DNA from: Sphingobacterium tenebrionis
GTDB taxonomy: Bacteria; Bacteroidota; Bacteroidia; Sphingobacteriales; Sphingobacteriaceae
Length of the DNA: 64,000 nucleotides
NCBI RefSeq assembly: GCF_037126265.1
Contig: NZ_JAYLLN010000020.1
Coordinates: forward strand, 1 to 64,000
Reading direction: 5' to 3'
The translations under genes and the position numbers were made by a program. Shown piece by piece: positions 1-8,438 of this stretch. Within the stretch, counting starts at the first letter, position 1. Each line of letters starts with the position of its first letter. Under the pieces are notes generated by a model. It had not been told where the DNA came from and ran no database searches. It worked only from the letters and a program-made list of their open reading frames with translations.

Positions 1-1022
1 AACTTTCGGAGCTATTAGCAGATCCCCGTGGTACGATGAGCAAAAGCCGGATGGTGATGATCAATGAGATTGCGGGAATGGAGGCTAGTTTGGGGAATTT
101 TGAACAGGCATATCGCTGGACTCGTGAATATAAAGTCTTGAGTGATAGCCTTGGGGCATTAGACTTCAAAAAACAGATGGCTGTGCTGGAAACAAAATAT
201 CGTACGGCTGAAAAAGAACAAGCGATCAACTTATTGGAAAGTAGAAATCTATTAAACCGAACCTTCATGATTTCGGGTCTTGTGCTTGCCGGCTTGATTG
301 GACTTTGGATTTGGTATGCCTTGAACGCTAGAAAGAAAAGAACGATACAGGAAACCCTATTGTTAAAACAACAGCGGGAAATCGATGTGGCAAAAGCATT
401 AATTGAAGGAGAGGAGCAGGAAAGAAAACGGCTTGCTCGGGATTTGCACGATGGATTGATCGGACAGGTTACGGGATTAAAAATGAATGTGGAACGTATT
501 GCTCGGGACCATCAAGGTAAACATCATCAGGATGGACATACCCATCATCAAATGGATTTAGCGGTAGTGACCGAACAGTTGGGGGCAGTGATTTTAGAAC
601 TTCGACAAACTGCACATAACCTTGAACCAATCGTTTTGAAGAATGATGGTTTTGAGGAAGCCATTCGACATTTTTGTCAGCAGATGGAATCCACTTCAAC
701 TAAGATCAATTTTTATGCTCGAGGATTGGAATCCTTAAAGGACAGCAATATAGAGTTGCCCTTATTGCGTATTATACAGGAACTGATAACCAATGCGGTG
801 AAACATGCGGATGCTTCTAAGATCCTTGTTCAAGTAGGAGTGGAGGATAATTTTGTGCTAATTGAGGTGGAAGATGATGGCAAGGGTTTCGATCCAAACC
901 AAATAAGAAGAAATATGGGTCTTCATAATTTAGAAGATCGGGTTATTGCCTTGGGTGGAAAATTGAATATTGATTCCCAAATAGGAGAAGGTTCCAATTT
1001 TATGATTACATGCCAAATTTAA
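1..1022 (+). CDS. Sensor histidine kinase, HisKA_3/HATPase type (5' end outside window)
   Basis: The reading frame is open from the first bases of the window, so the true start lies upstream; the first ATG here (36) is internal. The visible part has a TPR-like helical end, one membrane segment (about 265-330), a short coiled coil, a HisKA_3 dimerisation box RDLHDG with the phospho-accepting His at codon 447, and a C-terminal HATPase with the N box (TNAVKHA) and G boxes (DDGKGFD, MGLHNLEDR). Kinases of this type (NarX/DesK-like) phosphorylate a LuxR-type regulator, and one starts 3 nt downstream. The TPR plus membrane layout suggests that the sensing part is the missing N-terminal repeat domain. 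The signal is unknown. Confidence 0.93.
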   Translation, partial: LSELLADPRGTMSKSRMVMINEIAGMEASLGNFEQAYRWTREYKVLSDSLGALDFKKQMAVLETKYRTAEKEQAINLLESRNLLNRTFMISGLVLAGLIGLWIWYALNARKKRTIQETLLLKQQREIDVAKALIEGEEQERKRLARDLHDGLIGQVTGLKMNVERIARDHQGKHHQDGHTHHQMDLAVVTEQLGAVILELRQTAHNLEPIVLKNDGFEEAIRHFCQQMESTSTKINFYARGLESLKDSNIELPLLRIIQELITNAVKHADASKILVQVGVEDNFVLIEVEDDGKGFDPNQIRRNMGLHNLEDRVIALGGKLNIDSQIGEGSNFMITCQI

Positions 1023-1025
1023 AAT

Positions 1026-1649
1026 ATGATTCGTACGATTATTTGTGATGATCATCCGTTGATTACACAGGGTTTGAGTAGCTATTTGTTACCACATAAG
1101 GAAATTGAAGTGCTTGCGGCTGCAGCCAGTTTAACTGAACTCCGGAATTTGCTTAAGGTTTTGGAGGCTGATGTATTGCTTTTGGATATTCAATTGCCTG
1201 ATGGTAATGGGTTGGTGGTTTGTTCGGAAATAAAACAAGCCTATCCCGATTTACTCATTTTAGGTTTGAGTAATCTGGATGATCGGAATATGATGCTTCA
1301 GATGTTGCAGCATGGTGCATCGGGCTACCTGTTAAAAAGTGCAGCCATGGAGGAGATTGTGCGGGCTATTACGCATATAGCCGCTGGTGGGATTTATATT
1401 GGCGAAGCCGCTCAAAAAGTTATGGCGATAAGCAAGGTAAATCCGAAGGAGGAAATTCCTGCCCTTACCCGCAGGGAAAAGGAGGTAATTAATTATTTAG
1501 CACAAGGTTTAAGTTCTGTACAAATGGCAGAACTGTTGTTTGTGAGCCCAGCTACGGTGGATACGCACCGAAGAAATCTTCTTCAGAAATTTAATGTGAA
1601 TAAAACGGTGAACCTATTGCAAAAGGTTAAGGATTTGGGATTGATGTAG
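1026..1649 (+). CDS. NarL/FixJ-family response regulator
   Basis: This 207-residue protein has an N-terminal receiver domain with the acidic pocket D8/D9 and the phospho-acceptor D54 (LLLDIQLPDG), plus the conserved Lys in GYLLKSA. A C-terminal LuxR-type helix-turn-helix follows (from about residue 145, LTRREKEVINYLAQG). It starts 3 nt after the histidine kinase stop, so the two are surely one operon and a cognate pair. It should bind DNA as a phosphorylation-dependent dimer. The target genes cannot be read from this window. Confidence 0.95.
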   Translation: MIRTIICDDHPLITQGLSSYLLPHKEIEVLAAAASLTELRNLLKVLEADVLLLDIQLPDGNGLVVCSEIKQAYPDLLILGLSNLDDRNMMLQMLQHGASGYLLKSAAMEEIVRAITHIAAGGIYIGEAAQKVMAISKVNPKEEIPALTRREKEVINYLAQGLSSVQMAELLFVSPATVDTHRRNLLQKFNVNKTVNLLQKVKDLGLM

Positions 1650-1666
1650 TATTTATCATGTGCGAA

Positions 1667-2305
1667 TTATAAATTCCGCTTGTTACTTTCTATTCTTATA
1701 AACTCTGGCAAATATTCCGGAGTACATCCTTTGGATACTGTTTTTTCTTTGAAAAGGCCAGTTTTTTCACCAAGTGCAATACATCGATTTCGGAGTTCTT
1801 TTTCATAAACACCTATCCAACCTGCCGTGAAATTCATGGCCCATTGCACTTCTAATACCTCCTTATCTATACGTGATTCAATTTTTGATAATAATTCTTG
1901 ACTATTAGTCGGTTTTTGCCCAACCCAACGTAAGCGACCTTGATAATACCAATAAACCCTTCTCTGAAGTGAAGATGGACTATTCTCCCAAGTATTCATT
2001 AATGCAATTGTATTTTTGTCCTTTGATAATTGGTTGGCCATTAACCAGTCAATTAATTGAATCCTTTCATTTTCATTATGTTGCATTATATCTTTGTCCA
2101 ACTTATCAATAAATTCTGGAGATAGTTGCTTCTTATCCATGATTAAAATTGCCAATTGACGTGCTAAAAACACCTTTGATGACCACAGCTCCAAAGCTAA
2201 TTCATGGTCTCTTTTAATGTCATTTGCAATTTTTCTTAAGTCGCCAAGTTTAGTTTTGTCACTAATTTGACTCAAGATATTTTCTGCTTTGGTAAAATTA
2301 TTCAT
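1667..2305 (-). CDS. AlkD-like DNA alkylation repair protein
   Basis: The 212-residue protein is all helical by composition and resembles the DNA alkylation repair (AlkD/AlkC HEAT-like) family: an N-terminal LRKIANDIKRDHELALELW stretch followed by helix pairs such as ARQLAILIMD. Enzymes of this family excise bulky or cationic alkylated purines using a HEAT-repeat cradle. The conserved Trp/Asp positions expected in an active glycosylase cannot be aligned by eye, so activity is inference. It converges with the response regulator (17 nt between the stop codons) and stands alone. Confidence 0.7.
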   Translation of the reverse strand: MNNFTKAENILSQISDKTKLGDLRKIANDIKRDHELALELWSSKVFLARQLAILIMDKKQLSPEFIDKLDKDIMQHNENERIQLIDWLMANQLSKDKNTIALMNTWENSPSSLQRRVYWYYQGRLRWVGQKPTNSQELLSKIESRIDKEVLEVQWAMNFTAGWIGVYEKELRNRCIALGEKTGLFKEKTVSKGCTPEYLPEFIRIESNKRNL

Positions 2306-2334
2306 TTCAATTTGTTGGTATTAATCGATTAGTT

Positions 2335-3504
2335 CTACGGCATTTCGAATTCTGTAAAAGTAGTGAATTTTTGGATGGCTGACTGTTGAATTTCTTTAAA
2401 AGCATTGCGACCGGTCATCATGTATTTATCGTTTTGCAGTATTACAATATGGCGATTATAATTGTGTGCCGACATGTAAGTTACATTCTCCGCTATCTGG
2501 ATAAAAATAAGGCTACGATCTGGTGTAGCCATACCCATTTGCCCATAATTATTAGTGCCGGATGCCCAAAGCGTTCCATTTTCTTTAAGAAAAAAACAGG
2601 TATATCCCATAGGGAAGACCTCTTTTACTTGATCAGCAATTCGGTGGGGGTAGATGGGTTCAATACTGCCACTCGGACTAACGCCAATGCCTTGGGTACC
2701 ATTGGCATTGGTGCCGAAAGACCAGGCTGAGCGGTCTTTTTTAATGACCATAACATTATTTCCGTTTGCACGCACAATTCTCACATCTTCCATTACCTTC
2801 CCGAAAGTGCGTTGGTCTCCGTCGGTAGGATAGCCTAGTTTGCCATAATTATCATCTCCAGCAGACCATAGCGAGTTATCATTTTTTAAAAGATAAATAG
2901 TATTAAATCCTACAGCAATTTGCTTTACACCACTGGCAATTTGGGTAAGCGGTAATTCTTGATCACTAGCAGTTCCTAATCCGAATTGACCATTTGAATT
3001 TTTCCCAAGTGCCCAAACCGTACCATCATATTTCAATAGTGCCGCGAAATACTGGCCCTCCACTACATCTTTTACGTTGTCTGCTACTTTTTCCGTAGCT
3101 TTTTGATTAACAAATTCGGGTTTTTCATCACTTGGTAAAACAGGTGATCTCCATACGGAATTGTCTTTTCTGAGTACATATAGCCGCTCCGCATTATGAG
3201 CATTTGCAATTTTCTTTACATTGCTTTCTAATTGTATATATCCGGCTTCATTTACACCAGGGGAAGTACTAAATATTCGTCCTCTTGCCCAAAGCGTCCC
3301 ATCTTCTTTAACAATATAGGTGGCATCATCAATGGTATAAATAGGAAACGGTCGTTCAGATCCTCCCCAAACTTGGTCTAGATCTTCATCTTCAATATCG
3401 TCTTTATCTTTTTTACAAGATTGGAATGCGATAGTGCTTAAGGAGATTAAAACGAGCCATAAAATGCCGCCAAAATTTGAAATTGATTTCCTTCCTATTT
3501 TCAT
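2335..3504 (-). CDS. RCC1-repeat lipoprotein
   Basis: A 389-residue protein with a lipoprotein signal peptide ending in a lipobox-like IAFQSC before KKDKDD, so it is probably lipid-anchored. The rest carries about six RCC1-type beta-propeller blades, each with a pattern like LKNDNSLWSAGDDNYGKLG (also WALGKNSNGQFGLG and WASGTNNYGQMG). Such propellers usually mediate protein interactions; no enzymatic motif is visible. The ligand is unknown. It lies just upstream of, and co-directional with, the AlkD-like gene (29 nt gap), though a functional link is unlikely. Confidence 0.8.
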   Translation of the reverse strand: MKIGRKSISNFGGILWLVLISLSTIAFQSCKKDKDDIEDEDLDQVWGGSERPFPIYTIDDATYIVKEDGTLWARGRIFSTSPGVNEAGYIQLESNVKKIANAHNAERLYVLRKDNSVWRSPVLPSDEKPEFVNQKATEKVADNVKDVVEGQYFAALLKYDGTVWALGKNSNGQFGLGTASDQELPLTQIASGVKQIAVGFNTIYLLKNDNSLWSAGDDNYGKLGYPTDGDQRTFGKVMEDVRIVRANGNNVMVIKKDRSAWSFGTNANGTQGIGVSPSGSIEPIYPHRIADQVKEVFPMGYTCFFLKENGTLWASGTNNYGQMGMATPDRSLIFIQIAENVTYMSAHNYNRHIVILQNDKYMMTGRNAFKEIQQSAIQKFTTFTEFEMP

Positions 3505-3665
3505 GATTACTTGTTTTTACAAGAATATGAAGAAAGAACCGAATCTATATGATGGATGAGGCAACAAATCCTGCAATTTACTTACAATGGTATATACAAA
3601 TTATCTACATTTTCTATTGGTAATCTTTATGATAGCTTTGTTTTTTGCAAAACTTGTGGATTAAG

Positions 3666-3860
3666 CAGGAAATCTTGACGGATATTATCCATTTTCTCCC
3701 AGTGGCTTCTATGATATGTCTTCAAAATATGTTTGAATTTGGGTTAGAATCGTGGTTTAAGTAGGGTTAAAGCAGGGTGGAAGTGGGCGGGAAGTATGTA
3801 AAGCATACATTTTACATACTTTTAGTATACTTTCACTATGGTTTTACTTCGAAGCTAACT
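3666..3860 (+). repeat. Inverted dispersed repeat, copy A (gene-tail remnant plus conserved non-coding tail)
   Basis: About 190 bp that recurs in opposite orientation at 44294-44488. The first part reads as the C-terminal end of a protein (…GYYPFSPSGFYDMSSKYV then TGA at about 3724) and the rest is a conserved AT-rich non-coding tail containing several AGTAT/ATACTTT words. In both copies an in-frame TAA lies shortly upstream, so neither is an intact gene. It is probably a degraded gene end or part of an intergenic repeat family. Confidence 0.6.
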
Positions 3861-4011
3861 ATAAGAAAATTGAGTTCTTATGGAAGGTATTTTCTTTACC
3901 AGTATGCGAAATAGATACTTATGCTTAAAATATCCAATTAAATGGAATCTTCTTCGAAATAATATTTAAAAATAGTTTAGGCATGGCGCCTTTGGTCTAA
4001 CTACTAAATAC

Positions 4012-4044
4012 AAAAAAAAGCAACTCCAAAAGAGTTGCTTTTTT
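4012..4044 (-). terminator. Rho-independent terminator after tRNA-Lys
   Basis: A perfect 7-bp stem (GCAACTC/GAGTTGC, 4020-4026 with 4032-4038) with a 5-nt loop, followed by a T run when read on the minus strand. It sits immediately downstream of the tRNA-Lys gene. Confidence 0.85.
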
Positions 4045-4047
4045 CTG

Positions 4048-4120
4048 TGATCCCGCTGGGACTCGAACCCAGGACCCATACATTAAAAGTGTATTGCTCT
4101 ACCAGCTGAGCTACGGAATC
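4048..4120 (-). tRNA. tRNA-Lys(TTT)
   Basis: A 73-nt cloverleaf on the minus strand: acceptor GATTCCG pairs with CGGGATC (one G-T pair), discriminator A. The D arm is GCTCAGCTGGTAGAGC, the anticodon loop CTTTTAA gives anticodon TTT, and the T arm carries GGTTCGAGTCC. CCA is not encoded. A terminator follows directly. Confidence 0.97.
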
Positions 4121-4324
4121 GGAATTCTTTGTTTAAAAGAACCACTTCGTTGTTTGAAGTGATGCAAAGGTAGACTTTTCACCTGAAATTGCAAACTTAT
4201 TGTAAAGTTATTTTTAAATAATTTCTAAACTTCCTCATTTTGAAAGCATTAATTTTTGAGGGAATAGTAGGGGAATATTTACGGATTCTCCTGAAAAAAT
4301 ATGGGAATGGAAATGATTTTTCCG

Positions 4325-4562
4325 CGTCATTGCGAGGAGGTACGACGAAGCAATCTTTGACCTTTGTCATGCTGAGCGGATTCCAAGGATCTGTACATTG
4401 GTCTACGCACAGATGCTTCGACTACGCTCAGCATGACATGCGGGAAGATTGTTTCGTTCCTCGCAAAGACGGGGAAAGTTCCTCGCAATGACGATTAAAT
4501 GGCAATGACGGGGGAAGTTCCTCGCAATGACGCTTAGGATTGCTTCGTACCTCGCAATGACG
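4325..4562. repeat. Mosaic palindromic intergenic repeat, copy 1
   Basis: The outer arms are CGTCATTGCGAGG…ACGAAGCAATC and the complement GATTGCTTCGT…CCTCGCAATGACG. Nested inside is a second inverted pair, GTCATGCTGAGCG and CGCTCAGCATGAC. Extra partial copies of the outer arm are stacked on the right. Related units occur at 13724-13797, 23219-23450 and 61347-61492. Short open frames across it are by-products of the repeat. Confidence 0.85.
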
Positions 4563-4583
4563 GGGGCTGTGCAATTAAACCAC

Positions 4584-4895
4584 CTAATCCCTACGGATAT
4601 ACTCCCTATCATCATCAGATAACCCATCTCTCTCATCCTTCAAAAACTCTTCATCCTCAGGCGCCAAATACCCCACATTCGGATTCGAAACTCCATACTC
4701 TTTCGGGTGTTTTGCCTTCCTGCGGAATAATATCCCGCCAACGGCTACCCCCATCAAAAAGAATATCCCAAGAATGATCAATTTAGAAGTCCTGATCTCT
4801 GTAAATAACCAAAAAGTCGCTTCTTCCTTATTATTGAATAAAATAAGCAATAGCAACGCTAATAGTACAGCTATGATGATTGATTTTGGTTTCAT
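4584..4895 (-). CDS. Small LapA-like two-TM membrane protein
   Basis: A 103-residue protein with two hydrophobic segments (residues about 5-20 and 38-56), a short polar loop between them and a charged, acidic C-terminal tail. The layout matches the LapA/DUF1049 type of small inner-membrane protein, some of which take part in lipopolysaccharide assembly. The assignment rests on architecture and length only. It stands alone between a repeat element and the cysteine synthase operon. Confidence 0.6.
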   Translation of the reverse strand: MKPKSIIIAVLLALLLLILFNNKEEATFWLFTEIRTSKLIILGIFFLMGVAVGGILFRRKAKHPKEYGVSNPNVGYLAPEDEEFLKDERDGLSDDDREYIRRD

Positions 4896-5098
4896 ATTGT
4901 TACGGTTTCCAACAAATTTAAATATTTAATTGTAACTTTTCTGATAAGAATTAGCCTATTAACACCATTTCAGCCATTTCCTTCAACAATTTGGCTTGGT
5001 AGTTGTTTTATTTAGAAATAAAAACGGGTATCTTATCGTTATAAATAATAACAAGAAACCAAAAAATAACAGGAAACATCATTCAATTCGGAGAGACT

Positions 5099-6091
5099 TT
5101 GCTAAGAGAAAAGATTGGAAATACAGCACTCCATAAACACACTGAACTATCAGCGCGTTATGGCGTCAATATTTTTATAAAAGAGGAATACCATAATCCA
5201 GGGAAATCAGCCAAAGACCGGGTTGCATTATTCATGATGGAAGAAGCGATCAAACAAAATAGGCTTCCCAAAGGGGGCACATTCGTTGAGGCAAGCAGTG
5301 GCAATACAGGGATCAGTGTGGCGATGATCGCCAAAGAGATGGGTTATAAAAGTAAGATTTTTGTTTCCCAGTCCTGTTCCCAGGAGAAGATAGAGGTTTT
5401 GGAGAGCTATGGTGCAGAGGTGGTTGTTTGTGAGAATTCGAATGGATTGCATGATTTTCAATCAACCCAATACCTCGCCCAAGCATATGCTGCAAATACC
5501 GAAGATGCCTATTTTACAAACCAGTATTATAATTCATCCAACATCAGAGCACATTATAAAACTACGGGACCTGAAATCTGGAATCAGACAGCAGGTAAAG
5601 TTAGCCATGTGCTGATCGGGATGGGAACTGGAGGGACCATATCCGGGGTTGGAAGATACCTTAAAGAAATGAACCCAAGCATCAAGGTTTTTGGCGTAGA
5701 GCCTAATAATTCGGTGTATCAGCATTTCCTGATCCAACAGAAACTGCCAGAGATGGAGGTTAAATTTGATTCCATTGAAGGTATCGGAAGGACTTTTATT
5801 CCTGGGTCGTTCGATGTGAACACAGTTGACCGTGTATTTCAGGTCTCTTTGGAGGCCAGTAAAGAAATGGCACATGAATTTGCACTGGAATTCAACCAGC
5901 TTTTAGGCTATTCGAGTGCTGCCGTATTGGCTGCCTTGGATAAGCATATAGGAGCCATGGATTTAAAGCCAACGGATAATCTGGTGCTCTTGTTTCCGGA
6001 TTACGGCGATCGGTATCTGGAAAAACTATACAAAGATTTTTATTGGATTTCAAAAGCAAAGGTAGCGCGGAAAGATGCAACGATACAATGA
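5099..6091 (+). CDS. PLP-dependent cysteine synthase family protein
   Basis: A fold-type II PLP enzyme of about 330 residues. The Schiff-base lysine is K39 in GKSAKDR, the substrate loop is SSGNTG, and the phosphate-binding glycine loop is GMGTGGTISG. The family makes cysteine from O-acetylserine (or related substrates) and sulfide; exact substrate preference cannot be read. The start is unusual: no ATG is available, so TTG at 5099 is used, with the AG-rich GGAGAG just upstream; the frame stays open back to 5042. It overlaps the next gene by 17 nt, indicating an operon with the DUF6695-like gene and panD. Confidence 0.88.
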   Translation: MLREKIGNTALHKHTELSARYGVNIFIKEEYHNPGKSAKDRVALFMMEEAIKQNRLPKGGTFVEASSGNTGISVAMIAKEMGYKSKIFVSQSCSQEKIEVLESYGAEVVVCENSNGLHDFQSTQYLAQAYAANTEDAYFTNQYYNSSNIRAHYKTTGPEIWNQTAGKVSHVLIGMGTGGTISGVGRYLKEMNPSIKVFGVEPNNSVYQHFLIQQKLPEMEVKFDSIEGIGRTFIPGSFDVNTVDRVFQVSLEASKEMAHEFALEFNQLLGYSSAAVLAALDKHIGAMDLKPTDNLVLLFPDYGDRYLEKLYKDFYWISKAKVARKDATIQ

Positions 6092-7121
6092 TATAGCCAT
6101 ACCACTTGCCTGGCCAGATCAAACGGCCAGGGGTGATGAATTATGGATGTCTTTCTTTAAGAAATTAGGGGTGGTAAAGAACCTGAATTTTAAAGTTGGG
6201 CATGCAGCTATCGTATTGGTTGAACGGAAATCCGGCTTGATCAAATACTACGATTTCGGTCGGTATATTGTACCTAGGGGCTATGGTAGAGCAAGATCTG
6301 CCGAGTTCGATCCGCGATTAAAAATAGACACAAAAGCCCAGTTTGATGAAAATGGCGAATTGCAAAATCTGAATGCTATCTTATTGGAATTAAGGGCGAA
6401 AGAAGCTGCGACCCATGGTGGTGGAAAACTGTTATGTTCTGTTTCCTATCATATTTCATTTGAAAAGGCCGTAAAATTTGCGGAAGATCTGGTGGATCAA
6501 GGGCCTATATTATATGGAGCATTGGCTGCAAAAAACAATTCCTGTTCGAGGTATGTGGCACAGATCTTAGTAGAAGGTATGAAGCCAAAGGATAAGCGAA
6601 TCCAGAAGATCCTGTATCCGGAAAACATCAAGGCAAGCCCGACGAGTAATGTGGTTAATGCGGTGGAGGATAATGAAATAGTTATTTTGGAAAGGAATGT
6701 AATCGAGAAATGGAAGCTGAACCGCTGGGAATCCTTAAAATTCCAGATCGGTTTATTGAAGCCTAATTTTTTCTCTTCCCATGCGAAATCCTTGCCAGAT
6801 GATAATATTTTAGGGTATATTGATGAGCCTTACAAGCCCATGCATGTCCCTGAACAGGCTACTTGGTTAGGTGGATTAGGTGAAGGCAGTTGGTTTTATC
6901 TCCAAGAAAAGAGTTTTGGGTATGAGATCAGGAAATACAATGCGAAAGGAGAAACGGAATATCAGGTAATGGCACAGGCGGATGAAGACTTGGATATGGA
7001 AAAGCCTTTTGAATTTTCTTACCATGTGCATTATCACAAACATATCATTAAGCAAAATCAGAAAGAAATTATATTTTTAACAATTCATTTGGCCGATCAG
7101 GCCATCAAACAATCTATTTAG
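6075..7121 (+). CDS. DUF6695-like protein with candidate Cys/His active site
   Basis: A 348-residue cytoplasmic protein (no signal peptide) that I associate with the DUF6695 family of Bacteroidota. Two conserved-looking segments resemble a papain-like or DUF4105-like arrangement: a GHAAIVL block near residue 36 and NNSCSRYVAQ near residue 155, which could give a His-Cys pair. That is inference from motif spacing. The gene overlaps the cysteine synthase by 17 nt and ends 14 nt before panD, so the three are probably co-transcribed, hinting at amino-acid or CoA-precursor metabolism. No biochemical role is known to me. Confidence 0.6.
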   Translation: MQRYNDIAIPLAWPDQTARGDELWMSFFKKLGVVKNLNFKVGHAAIVLVERKSGLIKYYDFGRYIVPRGYGRARSAEFDPRLKIDTKAQFDENGELQNLNAILLELRAKEAATHGGGKLLCSVSYHISFEKAVKFAEDLVDQGPILYGALAAKNNSCSRYVAQILVEGMKPKDKRIQKILYPENIKASPTSNVVNAVEDNEIVILERNVIEKWKLNRWESLKFQIGLLKPNFFSSHAKSLPDDNILGYIDEPYKPMHVPEQATWLGGLGEGSWFYLQEKSFGYEIRKYNAKGETEYQVMAQADEDLDMEKPFEFSYHVHYHKHIIKQNQKEIIFLTIHLADQAIKQSI

Positions 7122-7135
7122 GAAGTAAACAATCT

Positions 7136-7504
7136 ATGGAATTAAAATTATTAAAAGCGAAAATTCATACAGTTAAAGTTACAGAGGCAAACGTGGCCTA
7201 TAATGGTTCGATTACCATTGATGCTGATTTATTGGATGCAGCAGGTATTGTGAAATACGAGCAGGTTTACATCAATAACGCAGTAAATGGAAGTCGTATC
7301 ATGACTTACGTATTGCCTGGAAAACGGGGTAGTGGAGAGGTATGTATGAACGGTGGGGCGGCGTTGCATGCTAAGGTAGGAGATACGGTACATATTTTAT
7401 CGTTCATAAACCTTAGTCCGGAAGAAGCAGAAACTTATCAACCTACATTGGTCTTTACGGAAGGTAATAACCAAATTAAATCAGTTGAGAAATATAATTA
7501 TTAA
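7136..7504 (+). CDS. panD: Aspartate 1-decarboxylase
   Basis: The 122-residue sequence matches PanD along its whole length: a KAKIHTVKVTEA start, the self-cleavage site Gly24-Ser25 (AYNGSITID) that generates the pyruvoyl group, and the conserved NGGAALHAKVGD and ILSFINLSPEEA blocks. The enzyme converts aspartate to beta-alanine for pantothenate and CoA synthesis. It is the last gene of the operon that starts at 5099 and is followed by a strong terminator. The pantothenate kinase gene lies elsewhere in the window (25526-26470). Confidence 0.96.
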   Translation: MELKLLKAKIHTVKVTEANVAYNGSITIDADLLDAAGIVKYEQVYINNAVNGSRIMTYVLPGKRGSGEVCMNGGAALHAKVGDTVHILSFINLSPEEAETYQPTLVFTEGNNQIKSVEKYNY

Positions 7505-7522
7505 ATAATAATTATTTAATGG

Positions 7523-7560
7523 ATAGGCAGTACCTTGATTATTAGGGTACTGCCTATTTT
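7523..7560 (+). terminator. Terminator after panD
   Basis: A 12-bp perfect stem (ATAGGCAGTACC with GGTACTGCCTAT, 7523-7534 and 7546-7557) followed by TTTT. It closes the cysteine synthase/panD operon. Confidence 0.85.
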
Positions 7561-7741
7561 CATTTATTGCCTTTAAAGATTTGTAAATAAATAACTAATT
7601 ATTCACAGAATTGTGGCATATTGCTTGTATTAAGCAGGATATTGTATTTATTATATAATTTGAACAAACTATTAATTAGTCTAGTCAATAAAATTCTTTA
7701 GGTTTACTCCAGTTTATTATTGCTATTTTTTTAAAGAAAAT

Positions 7742-8413
7742 ATGAAGCGTATTATTCATTTTATGATCTGTCTGTTGAGCATTTTTTGCTTAACATCCTG
7801 TTTTGATGTAGTGGAAGAAATCAACATGAAATCCAATGGTTCCGGCACTATCCAAGGAACTTTGAACCTCAGTAAAAGTAAAACCAAAGTGGCTTCCTTA
7901 ATGAAATTGGATAAAATTGATGGTATCCAGATCCCAAATCAGGCGGAAATAAGGAAGGAAATGGCAGTCATCGTCAATCTATTAAAAAACACCCCTGGAA
8001 TCAGCAATGTTAAGCAGCGTTTGGATTTTGACAATTATATTGCCAGCATCAGCTGTGATTTCCAGAATGTGCAAGCCTTGAATGCTTATACCAACACTTT
8101 ATCCAAGCACTTTAAAGCGAAGATAAACAGTTATTCCAGCTATAGTTATGATGCCGGATCTAAAACGCTGAAAAGAAATTATAAACACAGTACGGAAGGA
8201 AAGAAGGAATTCGAAAAATTAAGACCAGAAAATAGGCAATCTTTCGGACAGGCCTTTTATACAAGTATCTATCGTTTTGAGAATTTGGTAGCAAAACAAC
8301 AGAATAATCTAGCGAAGGTATCACCAAATAAGAAGGCGGTGATGTTAAAGGTCAATATTCCTGATTTGATCAATGGAAAGGTGGACCTGACGAATACCAT
8401 CGTTTTAAAATAG
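7742..8413 (+). CDS. Putative lipoprotein of unknown function
   Basis: A 223-residue protein with a lipoprotein signal (hydrophobic core, then LTSC at about residue 20). The mature part starts FDVVEEINMKSNGSGTI, a pattern seen in conserved Bacteroidota lipoproteins of unknown role. No catalytic motif is visible. It lies 25 nt upstream of a large exported protein and a membrane-anchored paralog-like protein, so the three genes at 7742-11763 look like one envelope-associated operon. Confidence 0.7.
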   Translation: MKRIIHFMICLLSIFCLTSCFDVVEEINMKSNGSGTIQGTLNLSKSKTKVASLMKLDKIDGIQIPNQAEIRKEMAVIVNLLKNTPGISNVKQRLDFDNYIASISCDFQNVQALNAYTNTLSKHFKAKINSYSSYSYDAGSKTLKRNYKHSTEGKKEFEKLRPENRQSFGQAFYTSIYRFENLVAKQQNNLAKVSPNKKAVMLKVNIPDLINGKVDLTNTIVLK

Positions 8414-8438
8414 AAACATTAACCCTAATACATATAAT

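Noticed and set aside
4240..4636. Open frames on both strands across the repeat at 4325-4562
   Set aside because: They are translations of the palindromic repeat and have no start-site or family support.
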